The notes under the pieces are model-generated. The model worked only from the letters and a program-made list of their open reading frames with translations. It had not been told where the DNA came from and made no database searches. Positions 7,867 through 14,251 of a stretch of DNA of 14,361 nucleotides are shown here, piece by piece (the first letter of the stretch is position 1; each line of letters begins with the position of its first letter). Both the position numbers and the translations under genes were made by a program. This DNA is from CAYSUS01 sp964434165 (GTDB lineage: Bacteria; Planctomycetota; Planctomycetia; Pirellulales; Thermoguttaceae): positions 1-14,361 of the forward strand of contig CAYSUS010000147.1 in the NCBI GenBank assembly GCA_964434165.1, given 5' to 3'.

Positions 7867-8775
7867 ATGCACGGCTCGAGGGGCCTGGGATTGCCGTCCG
7901 TAGCCGTCGTCGTTCCGGCCTACAACGAGGAGCGCCGGATCGCTGACACTCTTCGAAGGCTCCTCGATCAGGAGTATCCCGACGAGCGATATGACGTCGT
8001 CGTTGTGGACAACGGATCTCGGGATCTCACGCCGAGCATTGTCCGACAGTGCGGAGTCCGGCTTCTCGTCGAAGCCAAACCGTCCTCCTATGCAGCCAGG
8101 AATCGAGGCATTCGGGAGACTCAGAGCGAGTACTTGGCGTTCATCGACTCAGACTGCCTGGCCGATCGCGCTTGGCTGAGCAACCTCATGCACGCGGAGC
8201 AGAGTCGGGGCGCGGGCTTAGTTGCCGGTCGAATCGAGCTGCTGCCGCCAAAGCAACGCACGATGGGTTCCGCAGTCGTCTTGTCGCGCTATTCAGCGGA
8301 CGGTCGCCGGCAGCACGTCGAAAGCAACGGAACTGCGGCCGCGGGAAATCTGCTGGTGAAGAGAGATCTATTCGATCAACTGGGGCTGTTCGAGGAGTGT
8401 GTCTCCGGCGCAGATACGGTGTTCACCAAGGCCGCCGCGGACGTTGGGCGACGCGTGGTCTATGCCGAGGACGCCGTCGTATGGCACCCGTCGGACATCT
8501 CCAACTGGGGCTTGCTCCGGCGGACCTTTCGAGTGCGTTACGGAGCGGGCATCCGAGCGCGTGGTGCAGGAACGCGGCCGCTGCAATTGCTGCGAGGAGT
8601 CCCCTGGCGCCCGCCAATCCGTTTTCCGCCCGAGATGCGGCCGGCCCTAAAGGGGTGGAACGCCCTGCTCGACGGGGTTCTCTGGCGCGGCTACCTTTGG
8701 GCGGAAAACTTGGCAGGGTGGTTAGGCCTGATCTCGGGATACGTCGGCGTTCGGTACAAGGGAGATCGGCGCTGA
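7867..8775 (+). CDS. Family 2 glycosyltransferase
   Basis: A 302-residue GT2 transferase. The fold starts with VAVVVPAYNEERRIADTLRR and VVVDNGSRDLTPSI, followed by a short KPSSYAARNRGI segment of the kind that contacts the donor. FIDSDCLADRAWL carries D94-x-D96, the DxD motif. VSGADTVFTKAA (D183) is the place where the catalytic acid usually lies. About 70 residues after the GT domain contain tryptophans and arginines and may touch the membrane, but no clear transmembrane span is seen. The layout resembles the mycofactocin- and exopolysaccharide-type GT2 proteins that transfer to lipid-linked acceptors. That is only a general likeness. A good AGGGAG site precedes ATG 7867. Codon use is mixed, unlike the G/C-ending codons of the genes beginning at 5850 and 8809. 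The substrate is not predictable. Confidence 0.88.
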   Translation: MHGSRGLGLPSVAVVVPAYNEERRIADTLRRLLDQEYPDERYDVVVVDNGSRDLTPSIVRQCGVRLLVEAKPSSYAARNRGIRETQSEYLAFIDSDCLADRAWLSNLMHAEQSRGAGLVAGRIELLPPKQRTMGSAVVLSRYSADGRRQHVESNGTAAAGNLLVKRDLFDQLGLFEECVSGADTVFTKAAADVGRRVVYAEDAVVWHPSDISNWGLLRRTFRVRYGAGIRARGAGTRPLQLLRGVPWRPPIRFPPEMRPALKGWNALLDGVLWRGYLWAENLAGWLGLISGYVGVRYKGDRR

Positions 8776-8808
8776 ACTGACGATAAGTGTGAGAGCCTCC
8801 TGACTTCG

Positions 8809-9864
8809 ATGCCCGATATCGCACCGGGTCTGGTTTCCACGATCATCCCGGTCTACAACCGGCCGGCCATGCTGCGCGAAGCGGTCGGGAGCGTGCTGGC
8901 TCAGACGCACCGTCCCATCGAGATCATCATCGTGGACGATGGCTCAACGGACAACACGCCGCGCGCGGGGCAGTCTCTCGCCGAAGAGCGCGCCGAGGAG
9001 ATCCGCTTCATCCGCAAAGCGAACCGAGGCCCCGGTCCCGCGCGCGAGGCCGGCAGGCAACTTGCCCGCGGGGAGTTCATCCAGTACCTCGACAGCGATG
9101 ATCTTCTGCGCCCGCGGAAGTTCGAGGTGCAGATCGCGGCCTTGCGAGCGAATCCCGAGTGCGACGTGGCTTACGGCATCACGCGGCTCGTCGGCCTGAA
9201 CGGCGAAGTGCTGGCCGATCCATTCAAGTGGACTGGCAGGCCATTGCGCGAGCTGTTTCCCGGACTGCTCGTCGACCGCTGGTGGTGCACGCACACGCCG
9301 CTGTATCGCCGCCGCGTCTGCGATGCGATCGGGCCGTGGACCGACCTGCGGTGGTCGCAGGACTGGGAGTACGACGGCCGCGTGGGAGCGCTGGGGACGC
9401 GCCTGGCCTACTGCCCCGAGCTGGTCAGCGAGCACCGCCAGCACGACGGGGTCCGCCAGATCAGTCCCGCCAACTGGATGGCGCCGGAGCGGCTCCGCGC
9501 GAGGAAGCGGCTCCTGGAGCTGCTCCTCGGCCACGCCGAGCGGGCGGGCGTCGCGCCCGACACCCCTGAGCGTCAGCACTTCACACGGTGGGTGTTCGCC
9601 ACCGCGCGGCGGTGCGCCGCCGCGGGGTTGAACAAGGACTTCCGCGAGTGCATGCGCCTGACGAAGCGGGCTGCGGCAGGCTGCGCTACATCTCGCCGGG
9701 GTCTTGCCCCTTTTGAAGCACTCTGCTGCCTGCTAGGCCCGCGCGCTGCGGGACGCTTCGCGCTGCGGGTAGAGAGGTTGAGGAGACCCGGAAGGCTGAC
9801 GCTTGAGCAGTCGTTTTGGAGACCAGACGGGCGCGAGGAAAGCCCTAGCCTCGATAACGACTGA
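8809..9864 (+). CDS. Family 2 glycosyltransferase, mosaic composition
   Basis: A 351-residue GT2 transferase. VSTIIPVYNRPAMLREAVGS and IIIVDDGSTDNTP mark the nucleotide-binding half. IQYLDSDDLL holds D95, D97 and D98. The stretch WSQDWEYDGRVG (D185, E187) is the likely catalytic region, and SEHRQHDGVRQIS follows where the acceptor loop usually lies. The C-terminal 100 residues are helical and basic. Composition changes inside the gene: 60 of 63 codons just before position 9670 end in G or C, but only 40 of the last 64 codons do, so the tail after residue 287 (RAAAGCATSRRG) has a different base history. The start ATG 8809 comes 33 bases after the previous stop and directly precedes the first strand, with a weak GAGAG upstream. 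Donor and linkage are unknown. Confidence 0.88.
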   Translation: MPDIAPGLVSTIIPVYNRPAMLREAVGSVLAQTHRPIEIIIVDDGSTDNTPRAGQSLAEERAEEIRFIRKANRGPGPAREAGRQLARGEFIQYLDSDDLLRPRKFEVQIAALRANPECDVAYGITRLVGLNGEVLADPFKWTGRPLRELFPGLLVDRWWCTHTPLYRRRVCDAIGPWTDLRWSQDWEYDGRVGALGTRLAYCPELVSEHRQHDGVRQISPANWMAPERLRARKRLLELLLGHAERAGVAPDTPERQHFTRWVFATARRCAAAGLNKDFRECMRLTKRAAAGCATSRRGLAPFEALCCLLGPRAAGRFALRVERLRRPGRLTLEQSFWRPDGREESPSLDND

Positions 9865-9908
9865 CGGCGAAGCGGTTCTGCGCAATCGACCGAGGCGAGA
9901 CAGAGGAC

Positions 9909-10784
9909 ATGCTAGTGATCCCTGCCCCGTTTGGCCAACTCGGAAACCGCCTGGAGACCTTCGGCCATGTCCTTGCGTTCGCGATGGAACATCGGCTTCA
10001 AGTCCTTCACCTGGCGTTCGACGAGTACGCGCGTTTCTTTAAGGGTACCTCTCACGGCCGACCGATAGGATACGGGTTGGAACAGGCGATGGGGCCCTGG
10101 ACCGTCTTGAGTCGGTCGAGAAGCGGGATGCTACTTGCTTTGCGGCTGAGGTTGGGGCGCAGGGTCAACATCGGTTGGGAAGGTTCGTTCGACCTGGAGT
10201 CGGCGGACGGCCTTCGATTGGTGCAGCATAGCCGACGAAACAGAGTGGCTTTCCTGATCGGGTATCGATTCCGGGCCCCCGGGCTGCTGAAGAAGCATGA
10301 CTCGACGGTGAGGGATTACCTCGCCCTGCGTGGAGACTGCGTGCAACACGCGGACGCGCGGCTTGCTTCGATCTGCGAGCGCTACGACGTACTGATCGGG
10401 GTCCATGTCCGGCATGGGGACTACAAACACTTCAGGAACGGCGCCATGTACTACACCGCCGAAGAGTACGGCCGGTACATGCGTCGCACCTTGGATCTGT
10501 TCTCGGGACGGCGAGCGGGCTTCCTGGTATGCACCGACGGCGACTTGACGGCTGAAGATTTTCCCATGTTGCCTGTGGAGTTCGGTCCCGGAGACATGAT
10601 CGGCGATTTGCACGTGCTGAGCCGCTGCGACTACCTCCTGGCCGCCCCCAGCACGTTTTCGGCGTGGGCATCGTTCTGCGGCCATGTCCCTCGTTACACG
10701 ATCAACAGGAAATACTGCGAGATGTACGGCTGCGAAGAGGTCCCGCTCACCTTGGCGGGGTTCCGAGAGGTCACGTTGTGTTGA
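9909..10784 (+). CDS. GT11-like alpha-1,2-fucosyltransferase family protein
   Basis: A 291-residue protein resembling GT11 fucosyltransferases, which move L-fucose from GDP-fucose to a galactose or similar residue. The N-terminus has GQLGNRLETFGHVLAFA (G9-Q10-L11-G12-N13-R14), the usual opening motif. GVHVRHGDYKHF at residues 165-175 matches the GDP-fucose motif HxRRGDY with R168 kept but the second arginine replaced by H169. A TDGD segment and the motif PSTFSAWASFCG (S248, F250, W253) complete the pattern. ATG 9909 has GAGGA close by and another GAGG about 12 bases upstream. No GDP-fucose synthesis genes (gmd, fcl) are in the window, so fucose would have to come from elsewhere, or the donor may differ. 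It lies between a GT2 and the methyltransferase-like gene; the gap after it, 144 bases, is one of the two longest. The family call is firm; the exact sugar is inference. Confidence 0.75.
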   Translation: MLVIPAPFGQLGNRLETFGHVLAFAMEHRLQVLHLAFDEYARFFKGTSHGRPIGYGLEQAMGPWTVLSRSRSGMLLALRLRLGRRVNIGWEGSFDLESADGLRLVQHSRRNRVAFLIGYRFRAPGLLKKHDSTVRDYLALRGDCVQHADARLASICERYDVLIGVHVRHGDYKHFRNGAMYYTAEEYGRYMRRTLDLFSGRRAGFLVCTDGDLTAEDFPMLPVEFGPGDMIGDLHVLSRCDYLLAAPSTFSAWASFCGHVPRYTINRKYCEMYGCEEVPLTLAGFREVTLC

Positions 10785-10837
10785 ACCCGATTGCGACTGC
10801 GACCGAATCTCGAATCCTCTGGGGTGACCGCAGGGGC

Positions 10838-10851
10838 GGCGCCATGGCGCC
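10838..10851. repeat. 14-base perfect palindrome in intergenic gap
   Basis: GGCGCCATGGCGCC is fully self-complementary and sits in the 144-base gap between the GT11-like gene and the methyltransferase-like gene. No run of T follows, so it is not a standard intrinsic terminator. It could be an operator or simply G+C-rich chance. Confidence 0.5.
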
Positions 10852-10916
10852 TGTGCCATGGAAACCTCGCCCGGGGGCTGAAGCGAGGGTGTTTGTCGTC
10901 ACGCGCCCCCGCATGC

Positions 10917-10921
10917 GGGAG
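10917..10921 (+). promoter_or_regulatory. Ribosome binding site deciding the start at 10929
   Basis: GGGAG lies 7 bases before ATG 10929. It supports that codon over the TTG at 10791, which opens the same reading frame but would add 46 residues with no family likeness. Confidence 0.6.
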
Positions 10922-10928
10922 TCGGCAC

Positions 10929-11570
10929 ATGGTTTTTGATAGACTGAGGTTTCGTGCCTGGCGCATGCCTGTGTTACGCGCAATTGCCAGCAGGAATCAG
11001 CTGCGCCGGTGGCGCAATGCGGGATGCCCTCTGCCGCCCCCCCCCCAATACAAGTATCGGGTCATCAGCGAGTACGCCGCGCGCTTCGGCACGAGGACAT
11101 TGATCGAAACCGGAACCTACCTCGGAGATGCCGTACGGGCGTGTCTCGGCGTGTTCGACCGAATCTACTCGATCGAGCTGGATCGGTGCCTTCATGAGCG
11201 AGCCGCCAGAAGGTTCCGTCGCTGTCGGAACGTCAGGATTCTGCATGGTGACAGCGGCGAGGTGCTTCCGGCTGTTCTGGAAGAGGTCCGAGACCGGGCG
11301 CTGTTCTGGCTGGACGGACACTACTCAGGCGGGATTACGGCCAAGGGCACGCGGGAGACCCCGGTGATGGCGGAGCTGGCGGCGATTCTTGCACACGACG
11401 TGCGTGGGCACGTTGTTCTTATCGATGACGCGCGCTGTTTCAATGGCAGCCATGATTACCCAACGATAGCTGAGATCGAGAGTCTGCTCGCAGTGCAGCC
11501 GTATGCGAGGACTCTCGATCGCGAATGCGACATCATTCGAATCGTCGACGAAGCGTGGGAACCGAGCTAG
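10929..11570 (+). CDS. Class I SAM-methyltransferase-like protein of unknown role
   Basis: A 213-residue protein with a Rossmann-type methyltransferase layout. LIETGTYLGDAV (E60, G62, G66) resembles the SAM-binding motif I. IYSIELD (E83) ends strand 2, where an acidic residue binds the ribose. LHGDSGEVLP (D108) matches the adenine-contact motif. FWLDGHYSGG (D129, H131) and VVLIDDARCF (D166, D167) follow. I have the impression that similar short proteins occur in glycan clusters, but I know of no proven reaction; O-methylation of a sugar is an inference. ATG 10929 has a GGGAG Shine-Dalgarno. A run of ten C (11037-11046) lies in codons 37-40, upstream of the catalytic core, so slippage by one base would cut the protein short. 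The N-terminal 45 residues are rich in arginine. No transmembrane segment is seen. Confidence 0.65.
   Translation: MVFDRLRFRAWRMPVLRAIASRNQLRRWRNAGCPLPPPPQYKYRVISEYAARFGTRTLIETGTYLGDAVRACLGVFDRIYSIELDRCLHERAARRFRRCRNVRILHGDSGEVLPAVLEEVRDRALFWLDGHYSGGITAKGTRETPVMAELAAILAHDVRGHVVLIDDARCFNGSHDYPTIAEIESLLAVQPYARTLDRECDIIRIVDEAWEPS
11037..11046 (+). repeat. C10 homopolymer inside a coding sequence
   Basis: Ten consecutive C encode prolines 37-39 and the first base of Q40 in the methyltransferase-like protein. Loss of one C would reach a TGA at 11101-11103, and gain of one C would reach a TGA at 11195-11197. Either would remove the SAM-binding core. It is a candidate slippage site or a sequencing-error site. 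Confidence 0.8.
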
Positions 11571-11581
11571 GCTGACGTATG

Positions 11582-11606
11582 ATCACGCGTCTGCGACTGG
11601 CGTGAT
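11582..11606 (+). repeat. Inverted repeat after the methyltransferase-like gene
   Basis: ATCACGC (11582-11588) pairs with GCGTGAT (11600-11606) as a 7-base stem. A further GTC/GAC pairing is possible inside the 11-base loop. It begins 12 bases after the stop at 11570. No T tract follows, so it may be an mRNA-processing hairpin or a weak terminator, or chance. Confidence 0.35.
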
Positions 11607-11629
11607 GGCGCGGTTCTGAGCGTGCCCCC

Positions 11630-12574
11630 GTGAACGATCCTATCATCTCTGTGGTCATGAGTGTGTACAACGGCCAGCGCTACTTGCGCGAGTCCGTGGA
11701 GAGCATCCTTGACCAGACCTTCGCCGATTTCGAGCTGATCATCGTCAACGACGGCTCGACCGACGCGTCGCGGGCCATCCTGGCGGAGTACGAAAAGCGC
11801 GACTGCCGGGTCCGCGTGATCGACCAGGAGAACCAGGGCCTGACCCGGGCCTTGATCCGCGGATGCGAGGAAGCCCGCGGCGAGTACATCGCGCGGCAGG
11901 ATGCCGACGACCGCTCGCATCCCGAACGGCTGGCGCGCCAAGTGGAGTTGCTCCGCGGCCATCCGGAGGTGTCCTTGCTCTCTTGCTTCACGCACTTCAT
12001 CGGCCCGGAAGGGGAGGATTTGTTTACCGTGGAGCGACATGACGCCCCGCCACAGGCGACGGCACGACTTCGGGCCGTGCGAGTGCAAGACCTTCTCGGC
12101 GTCACGCACCACGGTTCGGCCCTGTTCCGGCGGTCCGACTACGACCGAGCCGGGGGCTATCGGAAGGAATTCTACTTCGCCCAGGATATGGACCTCTGGA
12201 CGAGGCTGGTCGATCACGGCATGTTGGCTTTCGTGCGCGAGGTCCTCTACTCCGCTCGATTCGAGCCCTCGGCCATTAGCGGCCGCTACGCGCGGCATCA
12301 GCAGGAGCTGGCGAAGATCATCGTTCAACTCCGCGCGGTGCGAGAACGAGGCGTAAGCGAAGCACCGCTGCTTGCGCGCGCCGCCGCCATCCGGCCGGGG
12401 GCCAATGGCTGGCGTCCGCCCAGGCTCGGCGGCGGCGATTACTTCATCGCGCGCGTGTTGCAGGCGCGTGGGGATCCGCGCGCCATCCACTATCTCCACC
12501 GCGCGCTCCGCGCGAATCCGTTTCACTTGAAGGCTCGGGTTGCGCTCCTGCGCTCCGCGTGGCGCAAACGTTGA
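11630..12574 (+). CDS. Family 2 glycosyltransferase
   Basis: A 314-residue GT2 transferase. The N-terminus reads ISVVMSVYNGQRYLRESVES, then IIVNDGSTDASRAIL, and IARQDADDRSHPERLARQ carries D91, D93 and D94 of the DxD region. YFAQDMDLWTRLVDHG (D186, D188) matches the conserved acidic region of WcaA- and EpsE-like GT2 enzymes that act in exopolysaccharide synthesis. The last 60 residues (AIHYLHRALRANPFHLKARV) look like a short TPR-like helical hairpin, often seen after such GT2 domains. The start is GTG 11630, which begins directly before the first strand; no Shine-Dalgarno is obvious. A 59-base gap with a hairpin separates it from the previous gene. Codons return to mostly G/C endings. The 157 bases after it hold no gene that I can support. 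The sugar is unknown. Confidence 0.88.
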   Translation: MNDPIISVVMSVYNGQRYLRESVESILDQTFADFELIIVNDGSTDASRAILAEYEKRDCRVRVIDQENQGLTRALIRGCEEARGEYIARQDADDRSHPERLARQVELLRGHPEVSLLSCFTHFIGPEGEDLFTVERHDAPPQATARLRAVRVQDLLGVTHHGSALFRRSDYDRAGGYRKEFYFAQDMDLWTRLVDHGMLAFVREVLYSARFEPSAISGRYARHQQELAKIIVQLRAVRERGVSEAPLLARAAAIRPGANGWRPPRLGGGDYFIARVLQARGDPRAIHYLHRALRANPFHLKARVALLRSAWRKR

Positions 12575-12720
12575 GTACGCCGACGAAGACGTTTCGGCCA
12601 GATTCCGAGGCCAATCCCAAGCAGTCCCAGCGAGCCCGGCTCGTGGTCACGGGTCGGTTCGCATTCCCCGGGGCGAAACTCGAACGCGGCCCTGGGATGG
12701 CGCCTGGCTTCTCATCCAAA

Positions 12721-12726
12721 GAGGGA
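12721..12726 (+). promoter_or_regulatory. Ribosome binding site deciding the start at 12732
   Basis: GAGGGA lies 5 bases before GTG 12732, the most likely start of the acyltransferase. The frame is open from 12540, but that part overlaps the end of the preceding GT2 and has no family likeness. Confidence 0.6.
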
Positions 12727-12731
12727 CTTCC

Positions 12732-13304
12732 GTGAGACGGTCATTGGAGCACGCGAGCCGTCTGTCTCGTGTGGCCGCGGCCCGACTGCGGGCTGACTGG
12801 TGGCGAGTCCGCGGATCGCGGATCGGGCAGAAGACGATGCTGGGCCGCGGCATGCGAATCGACCGGCCGTGGACCGTTCGCCTGGGGATGCGATGCACGG
12901 CCGAGGACGACGTGTGGTTCAAGATGGTGTCGGATGACTCCCGCTTGACGGTCGGCGACTACACGTTCCTTGGAAGGGGAGCCGAGATCAACGTGTTGCA
13001 GGAAGTCGCGATCGGTGAACACGTCTTGATCGGCCCGGGATGCCTGCTGTTCGACCACAACCACGGACTGCAGGCCGATCTCCGCGTCGATCAGCAGGCC
13101 TGCCGCGCCGCTCCCATTCGAATCGGCGACGACGCCTGGCTGGGCGCCCGCACGATTGTGCTGGCCGGGGTGACTATCGGCGCGCAGGCCGTCGTGGCAG
13201 CAGGGGCTTGCGTGAATCGAGACGTGCCGGCGGGGGCGATCGTGGCCGGCATCCCGGCACGCGTGGTCGGATCCCGTCTGCCGCTGGCGGAGGCAGCTCG
13301 ATGA
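12732..13304 (+). CDS. Left-handed beta-helix O-acyltransferase (WbbJ-like)
   Basis: A 190-residue hexapeptide-repeat transferase, likely trimeric and cytoplasmic, that would transfer an acetyl or other acyl group from acyl-CoA to a sugar hydroxyl. The hexapeptide turns are visible as repeated I/V/L-G-x4 steps: LTVGDYTFLGRGAEI, VAIGEHVLIGPGCLL, then IRIGDDAWLGARTIVLAGVTIGAQAVVAAGA. FDHNHG (D108-H109-N110-H111) is the loop that holds the catalytic histidine in this family. The closing segment IVAGIPARVVG is the standard end of the beta helix. GTG 12732 has a GAGGGA ribosome site. The stop overlaps the next GT2 start as ATGA, so the two are probably translated together. The first 45 residues are basic and precede the helix. 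Acetylation is the usual activity; the acceptor is not known. Confidence 0.85.
   Translation: MRRSLEHASRLSRVAAARLRADWWRVRGSRIGQKTMLGRGMRIDRPWTVRLGMRCTAEDDVWFKMVSDDSRLTVGDYTFLGRGAEINVLQEVAIGEHVLIGPGCLLFDHNHGLQADLRVDQQACRAAPIRIGDDAWLGARTIVLAGVTIGAQAVVAAGACVNRDVPAGAIVAGIPARVVGSRLPLAEAAR
13289..13293 (+). promoter_or_regulatory. Ribosome binding site for the last GT2
   Basis: GGAGG inside the end of the acyltransferase gene lies 7 bases before ATG 13301. It supports ATG 13301 over starts further upstream in the same frame. Confidence 0.65.
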
Positions 13305-14251
13305 ACCGTGACTGCCAGGGCGGTTGCCCGAACGCGGCCCTCACCGTGGCCATCCCCACGTACGGCCGAGATCAGATCCTCGTGGATTCGGCGCGCCAGG
13401 TGCTTGAGCAGGACCCAGCGGCGCGAGAGGTCCTCATCCTGGATCAAACGCCCCGACATGAACCCGAGGTCGAAGGCCGTCTCGCCGCGTGGGACAGTGC
13501 TGGATCGATCCGCTGGCTGAGGCTGCCCGCGCCCTCGATCACGGGGGCCATGAACACCGCGCTGAAAGCGGCGACTTGCCCGATCGTCCTGTTCCTCGAC
13601 GACGATGTGAGCCTCGCGCCGGGCCTCGTCGCCGCCCACGCGCAGTGCTTCGAGGACGATGCGGTCTGGGCGGTAGCGGGGCAGGTGCTCCAGCCGGGCG
13701 AGGAGCCGGAGCCCGCCCGGACTTCCCGCGGCCGCAACGGACTGTGGCGCGGTTATGACTTCCCCTTCAACAGCACCCAGCCGGCCGAAGTGCATAACGT
13801 CATGGCCGGCAACCTCTCGGTGCGACGGGACCGGGCGCTGGAGGTCGGCGGGTTCGACGAGAACTTCATCCGCGTGGCGTACCGGTTCGAGACGGATTTC
13901 GCAAGACGCATCTGGGACGCCGGAGGCCGGATCCGGTTCGAGCCGCAGGCGTCGATCCGCCACCTGCGGGCGCCGTCCGGCGGCACCCGGACCTATATCG
14001 ACCACCGCCGCTCGCACCGGCCGGATCACTCGGTCGGGGACTACTACTACGCGCTGCGTCATGGCGGGCCGTGCGAACGCTGGACGTACAGCGCCCACCG
14101 AATGGTGCGATCCGTGCTCACAAAGTATCACCTCCGCCGCCCGTGGTGGATCGTGCCGAAGCTGATCGGCGAGCTCCGCGGGTTAGGTATGGCGATGCGG
14201 CTGGCACGCCAGGGACCGAGATTGCTGACCGTGCAGCAACACGAGTTCTGA
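13301..14251 (+). CDS. Family 2 glycosyltransferase
   Basis: A 316-residue GT2 transferase. LTVAIPTYGRDQILVDSARQ begins the fold. PSITGAMNTALKAATCPIV precedes LFLDDDVSLAPG, with D100, D101 and D102 as the metal-binding cluster. NVMAGNLSVRRDRALEVGGF and RFETDFARRI (E197, D199) match the acceptor and base region of rhamnosyl- and other GT2 transferases. The C-terminal 90 residues contain YYYALRHGG and several tryptophans; no strong membrane span is seen. The frame is open from 13040, but upstream it overlaps the acyltransferase, so ATG 13301 with its GGAGG site is preferred. The ATGA overlap with the acyltransferase suggests both act on the same part of the glycan. Codons end mostly in G or C. 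The donor sugar cannot be told. Confidence 0.9.
   Translation: MNRDCQGGCPNAALTVAIPTYGRDQILVDSARQVLEQDPAAREVLILDQTPRHEPEVEGRLAAWDSAGSIRWLRLPAPSITGAMNTALKAATCPIVLFLDDDVSLAPGLVAAHAQCFEDDAVWAVAGQVLQPGEEPEPARTSRGRNGLWRGYDFPFNSTQPAEVHNVMAGNLSVRRDRALEVGGFDENFIRVAYRFETDFARRIWDAGGRIRFEPQASIRHLRAPSGGTRTYIDHRRSHRPDHSVGDYYYALRHGGPCERWTYSAHRMVRSVLTKYHLRRPWWIVPKLIGELRGLGMAMRLARQGPRLLTVQQHEF

Noticed and set aside
10791..10928. TTG-started extension of the methyltransferase-like protein
   Set aside because: TTG is a rare start, the 46 extra residues look non-coding, and ATG 10929 has a GGGAG site at good spacing.
11567..12526. 319-codon open frame on the - strand
   Set aside because: Shadow of the GT2 gene at 11630; no motif of its own.
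12575..12731. Open frame running from 12540 into the acyltransferase gene as an N-terminal extension
   Set aside because: The extra 64 residues have no family likeness, the first part overlaps the GT2 gene, and GTG 12732 has a good ribosome site. The gap shows no other feature I can support.
13091..14131. 346-codon open frame on the - strand
   Set aside because: Opposite the acyltransferase and the last GT2, both well supported. No recognisable domain in the reverse frame.
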